A stretch of 64,000 nucleotides of DNA from Clostridia bacterium (GTDB lineage: Bacteria; Bacillota; Clostridia; Christensenellales; Aristaeellaceae), in the NCBI GenBank assembly GCA_017484085.1, contig JAFUTW010000014.1:39049-103048 (forward strand), given 5' to 3'. A program made the position numbers and the translations under genes. The notes below the pieces were generated by a model. That model made no database searches, was not told the origin of the DNA, and saw nothing but the letters and a program-made list of their open reading frames with translations. The stretch's first letter is position 1, and each line of letters begins with the position of its first letter. Of the stretch, positions 7,797 to 15,793 are shown piece by piece.

Positions 7797-9644
7797 CTAA
7801 TTTTCGCTATTCAGCTCCAGTGTGTAATTTTCTCTCTCCTTCGCCAAATAATCATCCGGCATCAGCTTATATGCTTTTATGCCTTTTGCCGAAAGTATCG
7901 TCGGACCGCTGTCCTCATTCCCGTACCATCCCATACGTGAGAAAAACACCCGATCCTCATAAATCATCGCATATCCGCAGGTGCTCATGGTACTGGCAGG
8001 ATTATCTCCAAGATAACCCACGTATCCTGCATTCATATAAATAAAATTCAGCACGTGTCTCGTATAGTGAGTCGTCTTGTTTTCACCCTCTACTGGTGCC
8101 GGTATCAGAATCTCATCACCGGGGGCTAAAAAACTGCTCCCGCCTCCGATACTGCTGTCTCCCAACCCCGCATGATCATGTCCATAGAGGAAGATGATAT
8201 TCAAGTCTTTTCCCGCTTCATTCAGCACATCGAAAAAAGCTTTGCTATAAACGTTATCGCCGCTGACTGTTATTTCGGTAAAATGCAGCGGTACATGTGT
8301 GGCGATAAAAATCGGCCGTGTTTCTCCTGCCTCAATTAAGCCGTCCAGACACTCTTTCAGCAATGCCGCTGACTGCTCTACTGTCTCTTTAGCCCCGGGC
8401 CATGAAGTCTGTCTGAAGGGATTTGCCGTCTGCGTATTCATTACGTAGACGAGGCAGGCACCGTAGTCGTGCAGGCCGTCTTCTGCAAAATCCCCTTCAT
8501 CCCTGTCGTGGTTTCCTTGGACGAAGAGGAGGCTCTTGCGCGGGCTGAAACCATAGAAGAAATCCTCCAGGTAAACCGTGATCTCCTCCAGGAATTCAAC
8601 CACAGACGCCCCGTAATTGCTGCCGCCTTCATGGAAGTAGTCCCCGCAGAAGAGCACCAGGCTGGGCGTGATCTGTGCGTCGTCAAAGGCGCCCAGAAGC
8701 ACCGGGAAGACGTATTTCGCATCCACGTTTTCGTTAAGCTGGTAATCGGATGCGGTCATGACGACGGCCAGCGGCACATCCATCGGCTGAGGCGCGCTCC
8801 ACTCAGAGGCGCAGATCGTTTTCTTCTCCTTCGCGTATACGCTGCGGATGCGGCAAAAGTAATTGCCCGGCCGCTTTTCCACGTCCACGGTCAGCTCCGT
8901 CTTTTTGCGTCCGGAAAGCTTATGGAGCTCAGAGTCGGCAAAGTCGGCCGTCTTTGAAACCTGAACCTCGTAACCGGTCGCGCCGCCGCACTCCTGCCAG
9001 GAGAGCTCTGCCTCCTTCACGTTTCCGGAGAAAATCCTGGTGAACGTCGGCTGCTCCGGCATCACGGTCAGCCGCACTTTGCAGCTGGCCCGTTTATAAT
9101 TTGTGGTCGCCGGCGCCGATACCGTCAGGTTGGCCACGCCGGTAAAGCCCGCTTTGATGCGGATGACGCCCGACTTTGTCACGGTGATGCCGGACGCATT
9201 GCAGGAGACGGTCAGCTTCGCGTCGCCGGTCTGCTCCGCCTCCAGCGCCACTTCGCGCTTTTCGCCGCTGTAAGCAAGGACCATGTCCTCGGCAAAGAGT
9301 TCATTCTCCGCCCGGCGGATCGTGAACTGCTTCTGCGCCTTGCCCTGGTAGCCGCCGATCCCTTCGATCCGGATGCTTGCCTTGCCCGCGTCCGTGTTCT
9401 TAGCGTAGGTGACGGTATAGTCGATACCCTCCGCGAGCGTCTCGCCCTTATAGGTCACCGTCACGCCGGGCGTGCATTCCTCGCCGGTATACGTGTACTC
9501 CGTCTGCTCCAGCGTGATCTTCGCGTTTTTGACAGATGGCAGCCGGCTCTTTGCGGTTGCCGCCAGCGCAGGGGAAGATACTAACAGTGCAAACATCAAA
9601 CAGAGTACCGCCAGAATCCGGCTGACTCCCCGCACTCCGCTCAC
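7797..9644 (-). CDS. Secreted Ig-like / calcineurin-type metallophosphoesterase
   Basis: 615 residues with a signal peptide (LAVLCLMFALLVSSPALA, cleavage near residue 29). An Ig-like module with YTGEECTPGVTVTYKG ... IDYTVTYAKN follows, then a second Ig-like segment and a fibronectin-like segment near residues 200-285. The phosphoesterase domain has FCGDYF, QGNHDRD, ATHVPLHF and LYGHDHAG supplying metal ligands. It probably acts outside the cell on phosphate esters or nucleotides. The start is GTG at 9644, seven bases after AGGAGGG. The 3' third (7797 to about 8450) is visibly more AT-rich than the 5' part, suggesting a chimera with the neighbouring island; see the remnant at 4249. Confidence 0.75.
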   Translation of the reverse strand: MSGVRGVSRILAVLCLMFALLVSSPALAATAKSRLPSVKNAKITLEQTEYTYTGEECTPGVTVTYKGETLAEGIDYTVTYAKNTDAGKASIRIEGIGGYQGKAQKQFTIRRAENELFAEDMVLAYSGEKREVALEAEQTGDAKLTVSCNASGITVTKSGVIRIKAGFTGVANLTVSAPATTNYKRASCKVRLTVMPEQPTFTRIFSGNVKEAELSWQECGGATGYEVQVSKTADFADSELHKLSGRKKTELTVDVEKRPGNYFCRIRSVYAKEKKTICASEWSAPQPMDVPLAVVMTASDYQLNENVDAKYVFPVLLGAFDDAQITPSLVLFCGDYFHEGGSNYGASVVEFLEEITVYLEDFFYGFSPRKSLLFVQGNHDRDEGDFAEDGLHDYGACLVYVMNTQTANPFRQTSWPGAKETVEQSAALLKECLDGLIEAGETRPIFIATHVPLHFTEITVSGDNVYSKAFFDVLNEAGKDLNIIFLYGHDHAGLGDSSIGGGSSFLAPGDEILIPAPVEGENKTTHYTRHVLNFIYMNAGYVGYLGDNPASTMSTCGYAMIYEDRVFFSRMGWYGNEDSGPTILSAKGIKAYKLMPDDYLAKERENYTLELNSEN

Positions 9645-9663
9645 GCCATTGCCCTCCTGTCTC

Positions 9664-10287
9664 TTACTCTCCGTAGAGTTCCTGCAGCAGACCGATCAGC
9701 GCCGCTGCCGTATCCTTGTTTTTGCTGTGCTCCAGCACCGCGAGAACGGTACCCTCCGGATCATTGCCGAAGGCAGAGAGCCCTTTCAGCCCTCCGGCCT
9801 GTATGCCGTAAACGCCATTGCCGTCCCAGCCCTTCAGCGCATCCCCGCCGGCGGTGAAAACGCCGGCCTCCGCGTACGCGGAGAGATCCGCCAGTGCGGC
9901 GGAAGGGCCTTCCGTGCCGCAGAGGCGGTTGTACTCCTCCACAGAGAGCAGCAGCAGATCGCCTTCGCCTGCACCGATATAGGTCATGTACTGCATCCTC
10001 GCGTACATATCGTCGCGTGCCAGGTTGATCGAAACGACCGTCAGTTCCTCCTGCTCCGGACACCGCTCCTTCAGCGCCGGCCAGAGCGCCTGCTGCAGTG
10101 CGTCTCCCTGCACCGCGCCGTTGGTCACGTAAAAGGACAGCTTTTTCTCTGCCGGCGGCCTGTACCTCGTCATGTCGAAGAGCATGGAGATGCCCATCGC
10201 GCAGAGCGCAGCGGCCAGCGCATATTTCCACCAGCTGTAGGCAAAGTGATTCTTCACCCGGGAGCGGGTCAGCCTGCCGCTTTGCAC
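9664..10287 (-). CDS. Single-pass membrane protein of unknown function
   Basis: About 207 residues: a short basic cytoplasmic segment, one helix (WWKYALAAALCAMGISMLF), then an outside domain of about 160 residues with no motif I recognise. The longer GTG start at 10302 has a poor ribosome site. A GTG at 10287 is preceded by GGAGGCGATACTT and is preferred. It sits 48 bases after the DUF815 ATPase gene and 19 bases before the secreted phosphoesterase gene, so all three are probably one transcript. The outside domain (YVTNGAVQGDALQQAL...) might be a ligand-binding fold, but this is unproven. Confidence 0.55.
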   Translation of the reverse strand: MQSGRLTRSRVKNHFAYSWWKYALAAALCAMGISMLFDMTRYRPPAEKKLSFYVTNGAVQGDALQQALWPALKERCPEQEELTVVSINLARDDMYARMQYMTYIGAGEGDLLLLSVEEYNRLCGTEGPSAALADLSAYAEAGVFTAGGDALKGWDGNGVYGIQAGGLKGLSAFGNDPEGTVLAVLEHSKNKDTAAALIGLLQELYGE

Positions 10288-10335
10288 AAGTATCGCCTCC
10301 ACATCCTGCCGACTGCCCGAAGCGCCGCTCCGAAG

Positions 10336-11676
10336 TTATGCTTCTTCAGGCTTCTCCGGCTCTGATCCGGCCGCTTCGTCTTCATCCTTCACCCGCTCGC
10401 CGATAATAAAATCGACGAACTGTCTGGCGATCCTGGGGCTGCGCCCCGCGCGGGAAACAGACCAGGCGCGCGCACGCGCCTCCGTCTCCTCCCATTCGCC
10501 CTCCCAGCCCCTCGCCTCCAGCAGGCGGCGGCAGATAGTGAAGTACTCTTCCAGGGAAGGCTCCAGGAAGGTGAGCCGCAGATCGAAGCGGTCCGCCAGG
10601 GAGAACTTTTCCTCCAGCGTATCCCGCTCGTTAACGTCGTCCTGCCGCTCGGAGAAGCGCTGGCGCACGATATTGCGCCGGTTGCTGGTTGCGTAGACGA
10701 CGACGTTGCCCGGCCGCGCCTCCAGCCCGCCCTCCAGCACCGTCTTGAGTGCCGTATACTCCGGGCAGGAGTCATTGAAGGCCAGATCGTCCACAAAGAC
10801 GATGAATTTGCACGGCTGCGTGCGCAGGCACGCGAAGATCGCCGGGAGATTGGTGAGATGTGCGGGCTGTACCTCGACGATCCGCAGGCCTTCCTGCCAG
10901 AAATCGTTGAGCAGCGCCTTGACCGTCGCGCTCTTGCCCGTACCCTTGTCGCCGTAGAGCAGGATGTTGCACGCAGGCCTTCCCTCCAGCAGGCGGCGCG
11001 TATTCTCGATGAGCGCGCTGCGCTGCTCTTCGTAGAGCACCAGATCCTCGAGCCGGATGGGATCCGGCTGGGAGACGCCGCGCAGGCCCATGGGGTGTGC
11101 CGCGTCGACACCAGTCCATGTGCAGCCGGGGTAGCGCGCAAAGATGCCCGTTCCGTGGCGGCGGAAGAACTCTGCCACGCGCTGCGCGCCCTCGCGGGTC
11201 AGAAGTTCCGAATCCAGCCGCGGGTCCGTCTGTTCCCCGCCAAGGACGGGCTCCCACACCGGCAGGCGCACCGCTGTGCCGCCGGACATTCCCGCGCGCT
11301 CGCACAGCAGCAGGAACATCGCGGGCTCGATCGCCGTCAGGCGCCCCAAGCACTCCAGGTCATGGGACATAGCGCTCATCAGGCTGTAAGGGAGTTCGCC
11401 CCCCGCCGCGCACAGCGCAGCCGCCGGACTCTCCTCAAAGAGCACCGCCTCCAGCGCCTCCCGCACAAAGCCGCCGCGGCCCTGGGCCGCAGCCGCCAGC
11501 CAGGCGTTGTACGTCCTGCAGTACGCATCGGTGATATCCTCTTGCGAGCTGCGGTCATCCACACAGGCGACACACAGATCGGTCAGCGCTTCGATGGCGG
11601 GATTGTCCAGCACATGACGCAGCGCCGTCATACAGGAAAGATCCAGCAACAGGGTCCTCAGTTCGTTCAAATCCAT
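10336..11676 (-). CDS. DUF815 AAA+ ATPase
   Basis: 446 residues with an N-terminal helical region and a single AAA+ module of the DUF815 type. Walker A is NILLYGDKGTGKSATVK, Walker B is FIVFVDDLAF, and the sensor-like YATSNRRNIV is followed by a conserved C-terminal lid. DUF815 ATPases are cytoplasmic and of unclear function. The start has GGGAGGAAGAGCAG immediately upstream. It follows argS by 62 bases that hold a GC hairpin (11705-11724) without a T-run, so readthrough from argS is likely. Confidence 0.85.
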   Translation of the reverse strand: MDLNELRTLLLDLSCMTALRHVLDNPAIEALTDLCVACVDDRSSQEDITDAYCRTYNAWLAAAAQGRGGFVREALEAVLFEESPAAALCAAGGELPYSLMSAMSHDLECLGRLTAIEPAMFLLLCERAGMSGGTAVRLPVWEPVLGGEQTDPRLDSELLTREGAQRVAEFFRRHGTGIFARYPGCTWTGVDAAHPMGLRGVSQPDPIRLEDLVLYEEQRSALIENTRRLLEGRPACNILLYGDKGTGKSATVKALLNDFWQEGLRIVEVQPAHLTNLPAIFACLRTQPCKFIVFVDDLAFNDSCPEYTALKTVLEGGLEARPGNVVVYATSNRRNIVRQRFSERQDDVNERDTLEEKFSLADRFDLRLTFLEPSLEEYFTICRRLLEARGWEGEWEETEARARAWSVSRAGRSPRIARQFVDFIIGERVKDEDEAAGSEPEKPEEA

Positions 11677-11738
11677 CTGCTCTTCCTCCCTTTATCTCCC
11701 GGTCCCGGCGGTTTGCTCCGCCGGATGTTTGCGTCCTG

Positions 11739-13457
11739 TCACATCCGTTCCGGCGCCTCGATGCCCACGAGCCAGAGACCGGTGCGGATGACATCCCGGA
11801 CAGCCTGCGTCAGCATCAGGCGGGCCTGCGTCCCTTCGGGGTCTCCGTCCTCCATGATGCGGTGCTCGAAGTAATACTTGTTGTAAGCCTGCGCCAGCTG
11901 CGTCGTATGCCTTGTGATCATGGAGGGCTCATTTCCCTCCATGGCGCGATGCACCGTCTCCGGGAAACGGGCCAGCAGCATCAGCGTGTCCTGCGCCTCG
12001 TCGTCCGTCACGGCATCCCAGCGTGGCTGTCCTTCCACGCCCGCTTCCTTCGCCTTGCGCAGCACGCTGCAGCAGCGCGCGTGCGTGTACTGGACATACG
12101 GGCCTGTCTCTCCGTCGAAGTTGAGCGCACGCTCCCAGCGGAAGTCGATGTCCTTGTTGCGGTCGTTGTGCAGATCGAAGTAGACGACAGCGCCGACGCC
12201 GACCTGGCGCGCCACCTCGTCCTTGTTCGGCAGATTCGGGCTCTTCTCCTCGATGATCTCCCGCGCCTTGTCGATGGCCTGACGCAGCAGGTCCTCCAGG
12301 TAAACGACGCGGCCCTCCCGTGTGCTGAGCGTCTCCCCCTCGTAGCTCACCATACCGAAGGAGACGTGCTCCATCCCCGCGGCCCAGTCGTTGCCCATAA
12401 GCTCAAGGATCTTGAAGAGCTGGCGGAAGTGCAGGTTCTGCTGATAGGCCACGACGTACAGGCTCTTGTCAAAGCGGTACGTGTTGTGCCGGTAGTACGC
12501 CGCCGCCAGATCGCGCGTGATGTAGAGCGTCGCGCCGTCGCTGCGCAGGATCAGCGCAGGCGGCATGCCGTATTCCTCCAGATCCACGACCTGCGCCCCC
12601 TGGCTCTCCACCAGCAGGCCCTTGTCCCTCAGTTCCTGTACGACGGGCTCCATCTGGTCGTTGTAAAAGCTCTCGCCCGCATAGGATTCAAAGGTGACGC
12701 CAAGCAGGTCGTACACGCGCTTCGCATCCGCCAGCGTGACCTCTTTGAACCAGTTGAAGATCTGCAGCGCTTCCGGGTCGCCGTCCTCCATCTTCTTGAA
12801 CCAGGCGCGCCCCTCGTCCTCCAGGGTGGGGTCGCTCTTGGCCGCCTCGTTGAAGCGGACGTAGAGATCCACCATGGCCTGCACGCCGCCGGCCTCCACC
12901 TCTTCGCGGGTGCTCCACTTCTTGTAGGCGCAGATCATCTTGCCGAACTGCGTGCCCCAGTCGCCCAGGTGGTTGATGCCGATGCCGGTATAGCCGTTGA
13001 ATTCATAGATGCGCTTCAGGCTGTGCCCCAGCATGGTCGTGGAAAGGTGCCCGATGTGGAAGCGCTTGGCGATGTTGATGGAAGAGTAATCCAGGCAGAC
13101 CGTCTTGCCCTTCCCCTCCTCGGATGCGCCCCAGCGCCCGTCCGCAGCCAGCACGCCCTGCACGATCTCCCGCGCCAGGCACGCCCGGTCCAGGAAGAAG
13201 TTGAGGTAGCCGCCAACCACCTCGCAGCGCTCCAGCTCCGGGCAGTCCATCTTCTCCGCCAGCGCTGCGGCAATCACCGGCGGCGCCTTGCGCAGCGTTT
13301 TGGAAAGCCGGAAGCAGGGCAGCGCGTAATCCCCCAGCTTGCGCTCCGGCGGCGTCGAAAACATCGCCGATACTTCCTCCGGTGTAAGTCCGCATCCTTC
13401 AAAAGCTGCCTCGGCCGCTGCAGCCGCGGCTTTTGCGATGGTAAGCTTAAAATCCAT
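11739..13457 (-). CDS. argS: Arginyl-tRNA synthetase
   Basis: 572 residues, class I aminoacyl-tRNA synthetase charging tRNA-Arg. It has the N-terminal additional domain, the HIGH signature at 134-137 (KRFHIGHLSTTMLGH), GINHLGDWGTQFGKMI typical of ArgRS, and LSTREGRVV in place of KMSKS. The C-terminal anticodon-binding helical domain ends in the family-typical ...LWLVGIEAPERM. A purine-rich GAGGGACTGAAC precedes the ATG. The leader upstream (13458-13710) was checked for a T-box and gives no convincing one. Confidence 0.95.
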   Translation of the reverse strand: MDFKLTIAKAAAAAAEAAFEGCGLTPEEVSAMFSTPPERKLGDYALPCFRLSKTLRKAPPVIAAALAEKMDCPELERCEVVGGYLNFFLDRACLAREIVQGVLAADGRWGASEEGKGKTVCLDYSSINIAKRFHIGHLSTTMLGHSLKRIYEFNGYTGIGINHLGDWGTQFGKMICAYKKWSTREEVEAGGVQAMVDLYVRFNEAAKSDPTLEDEGRAWFKKMEDGDPEALQIFNWFKEVTLADAKRVYDLLGVTFESYAGESFYNDQMEPVVQELRDKGLLVESQGAQVVDLEEYGMPPALILRSDGATLYITRDLAAAYYRHNTYRFDKSLYVVAYQQNLHFRQLFKILELMGNDWAAGMEHVSFGMVSYEGETLSTREGRVVYLEDLLRQAIDKAREIIEEKSPNLPNKDEVARQVGVGAVVYFDLHNDRNKDIDFRWERALNFDGETGPYVQYTHARCCSVLRKAKEAGVEGQPRWDAVTDDEAQDTLMLLARFPETVHRAMEGNEPSMITRHTTQLAQAYNKYYFEHRIMEDGDPEGTQARLMLTQAVRDVIRTGLWLVGIEAPERM

Positions 13458-13687
13458 GTTCAGTCCCTCGTAACGCGGTTTGATCCGCCTTCCTCTTTTT
13501 ATCCAACTTATTTTAGCAGAGGCTTTTCAAAAAGAAAAGCCCCGCAGAAGCCGCAGCGGCGCGGATTTGTACCCCCGGCGCCCTTCCATTCCGCTTTCAA
13601 AGCCGCCTGCGTCATTTTCTTACTCTCCAAATTGGCTGTTCTGTCCTCTTTAGCAGGACGGCATGCAGTGCATTGCTCCATTTTGTA
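13458..13687. other. Intergenic leader between argS and phosphofructokinase
   Basis: About 230 bases without a gene I accept. The minus strand holds GC-rich dyads (13545-13563) and a GGCTTTT/AAAAGCC inverted repeat (13521-13540) upstream of argS. A possible minus-strand 57-codon frame from 13680 encodes two CxxC pairs but lacks a ribosome site. These may be leader structures of argS, but no T-box consensus is intact. Confidence 0.4.
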
Positions 13688-13716
13688 TTGTAATCTTTGT
13701 CTATTTCGCTTATAAT
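13688..13716 (+). promoter_or_regulatory. Promoter of phosphofructokinase
   Basis: TTGTAA (13688-13693), 17-base spacer, TATAAT (13711-13716), 45 bases before the start codon. Confidence 0.75.
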
Positions 13717-13760
13717 ATTTATAATACAGGTTACAGGACCTGATGAAGGAGGATACCGTT

Positions 13761-14984
13761 ATGGGCAATAATGCCATCGTCGGCCAGAGCGGAGGCCCGA
13801 CTTCCGTCATCAACTCCAGTCTCGCAGGCGTGCTGCAGGCATGCCAAATGCGCGGCGCCAACCACGTTTACGGCATGCTGAACGGCATACAGGGCCTGCT
13901 TGAAGAGCGCTACTGCGATCTCTCCGGCAAATTGGGCTCCTCGATGGAGATCGAGCTGCTCAAGCGCACTCCGTCCTCCTATCTGGGCAGCTGCCGCTAC
14001 AAACTGCCGGATGCAGCCGCCGACCCCGCCGTCTATGAAAAGCTCTTTTCCATCCTGGACAAGCTGGACATCGGCTACTTCTTCTATATCGGCGGCAACG
14101 ACAGCATGGATACCATCGCCAAGCTGTCCGAATACGGGCGCCAGACGGGCTCCAAGATCCGCTTCATGGGCGTTCCCAAGACCATCGACAACGACCTGAT
14201 GCTCACCGACCACACCCCCGGTTACGGCTCCGCTGCCAAGTACATCGGCGTCGTCATGAAAGAGATCATCCGGGACGCCACCGTTTACGGCACGAACTTC
14301 GTCACGATCGTGGAGGTCATGGGCCGCAACGCAGGCTGGCTGACCGCCGCCGCCGCGCTGGCCCGCGGCGAGGACTGCGAAGGCGTCGACCTCATCTGCC
14401 TGCCGGAGATCCCGTTCCATACGGACCGCTTCCTCGCCAAGGTGGAAGCGATGCAGAAGGAGCGCGCCTCCATCGTCATCGCTGTCTCCGAAGGCGTCAA
14501 GCTGCCGGATGGCCGCTACGTCTGCGAGCTCTCGGACGATACGCGCTTTGTGGATGCTTTCGGCCACAAGAGCCTCACCGGCACCGCGCGCTATCTGGCC
14601 AACCTGGTGGCGCGGAACCTGCCGACCCGCACGCGCTCCGTGGAGCTCTCCATCCTGCAGCGCTGCGGCGCGCATCTGGCCAGCCGCACCGACATCACGG
14701 AAGCCTACCAGGTCGGCGGCGCCGCGGCCAAGGCCGCTTTTGAGGGGCATACGGGCGAGATGGTGGCGCTGAAGCGCCTCTCCAACGATCCCTATCAGTG
14801 CACCACGGAGCTGGTGGACATCACCAAGGTGGCCAACCTGGAAAAGAAGGTCCCCACCGAATGGATCAACAGCTACCGCACGGACATGCTCCCCGAGTTC
14901 CTCGCTTATGCCCGGCCGCTCATTCAGGCTGAACTGACGCCCATTTACATCAACGGTCTCGCCCAGCATATCGTCGGGCGCTGA
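13761..14984 (+). CDS. 6-phosphofructokinase, probably PPi-dependent
   Basis: 407-residue phosphofructokinase phosphorylating fructose-6-phosphate in glycolysis. Substrate loops are IVGQSGGPTSVIN, the GGNDSMDT loop, and VPKTIDNDLMLTDHTPGYGSA, then FVTIVEVMGRNAGW. ATP enzymes have GGDGS and PGTIDND. The Asp in the second loop and the Lys of PKTIDND are the residues that mark PPi-dependent enzymes. The loop starts GGN rather than GGD, which is unusual. The length also fits the PPi group. The start at 13761 lies 8 bases after AAGGAGG; the ATG at 13743 overlaps that site. Confidence 0.85.
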   Translation: MGNNAIVGQSGGPTSVINSSLAGVLQACQMRGANHVYGMLNGIQGLLEERYCDLSGKLGSSMEIELLKRTPSSYLGSCRYKLPDAAADPAVYEKLFSILDKLDIGYFFYIGGNDSMDTIAKLSEYGRQTGSKIRFMGVPKTIDNDLMLTDHTPGYGSAAKYIGVVMKEIIRDATVYGTNFVTIVEVMGRNAGWLTAAAALARGEDCEGVDLICLPEIPFHTDRFLAKVEAMQKERASIVIAVSEGVKLPDGRYVCELSDDTRFVDAFGHKSLTGTARYLANLVARNLPTRTRSVELSILQRCGAHLASRTDITEAYQVGGAAAKAAFEGHTGEMVALKRLSNDPYQCTTELVDITKVANLEKKVPTEWINSYRTDMLPEFLAYARPLIQAELTPIYINGLAQHIVGR

Positions 14985-15020
14985 AGCCGTTCCTGCGCAG
15001 CCCCCTTTTGTGAGCCTTCC

Positions 15021-15052
15021 GTCCCCGGTCCGTCGGACCGGGGACGTTTTTG
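15021..15052 (+). terminator. Terminator of phosphofructokinase
   Basis: An 11-bp perfect stem GTCCCCGGTCC/GGACCGGGGAC with a GTC loop, followed by GTTTTTG. The T-run abuts the BirA operator. Confidence 0.9.
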
Positions 15053-15081
15053 TAAACCTTTCGATAAGTTTAGGTTGACAT
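15050..15081 (+). promoter_or_regulatory. BirA (biotin repressor) operator
   Basis: Half-sites TTGTAAACC (15050-15058) and GGTTGACAT (15073-15081) are separated by 14 bases, matching the Gram-positive BirA box. The right half-site contains the -35 hexamer TTGACA (15075-15080) of the bioY promoter, so bound BirA-biotinyl-AMP would block transcription. Confidence 0.85.
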
Positions 15082-15103
15082 AAATCCGGCTGTGTGCTAC
15101 CCT
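15075..15103 (+). promoter_or_regulatory. bioY promoter
   Basis: A perfect TTGACA -35 (15075-15080), 17-base spacer and a weak TACCCT -10 (15098-15103). It overlaps the BirA operator. The leader to the start codon is about 45 bases. Confidence 0.6.
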
Positions 15104-15155
15104 CTGTTTCGTCAACTCCAAATGACAATCAGTTTACGAAAAGAGGTCATCTCCC

Positions 15156-15719
15156 TTGAACACCGAAAAGCAAAACACCCTCGACGTCCGCTCCCTGTCC
15201 GCCTGCGCCCTGATGGCCGCGCTGACCGCCGTCTGCTCCCAGATCCAGATCCCGCTGCCGATGGTGCCGATCAACCTTGCGCTCTTTGCAGTCCACCTGA
15301 GCGGCGCGCTGCTCGGGGCGAAGCGCGGCACGCTGTCCATGGGCGTCTACGCGCTGCTTGGGCTTGTCGGCATCCCGGTCTTTGCCGGCTTCAAGGCCGG
15401 ACCGGCTACGCTGTTCGGCCGCACGGGCGGTTACATCATCGGCTATCTCTTCTGCGCCGCGGTGGTCGGCCTCCTCATGAAGCGGGGGCCCTTCACTTTC
15501 CCGCACCTCTGCCTGTCCATGGCCGCCGGCGTATTCGTCTGCTACCTCTTCGGCACGCTGTGGTTCATGGCGCTGACCAGGATGGACCTCATGACCAGCC
15601 TGACCTACTGCGTTTTCCCCTTCCTTCCCGGGGATGCTGTCAAGATCGTCCTGGCCGCCGTGCTCTCTCTGCGCCTGAAGCAGCCGCTCGCCCGTCTCGG
15701 TCTCATCACAGAAGATTGA
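15156..15719 (+). CDS. bioY: BioY, S component of biotin ECF transporter
   Basis: 187 residues and six hydrophobic helices, of BioY length. Typical motifs are LMAALTAVCSQIQIPLPMVPINL, the biotin-binding GRTGGYIIGYL region and the C-terminal PFLPGDAVKIVLAA. It binds biotin at the membrane and works with a general energy-coupling module (EcfAAT) or alone. No ecfA/T is nearby, so a shared module encoded elsewhere is inferred. The start is TTG, preceded by AAGAGG at 9 bases. The BirA box upstream independently confirms the biotin role. Confidence 0.93.
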   Translation: MNTEKQNTLDVRSLSACALMAALTAVCSQIQIPLPMVPINLALFAVHLSGALLGAKRGTLSMGVYALLGLVGIPVFAGFKAGPATLFGRTGGYIIGYLFCAAVVGLLMKRGPFTFPHLCLSMAAGVFVCYLFGTLWFMALTRMDLMTSLTYCVFPFLPGDAVKIVLAAVLSLRLKQPLARLGLITED

Positions 15720-15745
15720 CATACCGCTCCCGCGCGTGATAAAGT
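15716..15745 (+). promoter_or_regulatory. Promoter of the nitroreductase gene
   Basis: TTGACA (15716-15721) overlaps the bioY stop codon; 18-base spacer; TAAAGT (15740-15745). It suggests transcription independent of BirA control. Confidence 0.55.
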
Positions 15746-15793
15746 AAGGCCATCCATAAATAATCCGCGCATCGCGCGACGGGAGAGATGAGC

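Noticed and set aside
11705-11724. GC hairpin between argS and the DUF815 gene as a terminator
   Set aside because: A 7-bp stem is present but no T-run follows on the minus strand, so termination is doubtful.
13508-13680. 57-codon minus-strand frame with CTAC and CGFC pairs (zinc-ribbon-like)
   Set aside because: No ribosome site, starts inside AT-rich promoter DNA, overlaps the argS leader, and the Cys pairs are too far apart and poorly framed for a known ribbon. Left as a weak possibility.
13458-13710. T-box riboswitch for argS
   Set aside because: The minus-strand leader has ACCGCG near the start and GC dyads, but the conserved AGGGTGGNACCGCG is not intact (extra bases inside) and no stem I with an Arg specifier could be placed.
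11862-13715. 617-codon plus-strand frame opposite argS
   Set aside because: Shadow of argS; composition is typical of antisense frames and no domain is visible.
13731-15128. 465-codon minus-strand frame opposite phosphofructokinase
   Set aside because: Shadow of the phosphofructokinase gene, whose motifs, promoter and ribosome site are all on the plus strand. It also crosses the terminator and BirA operator.
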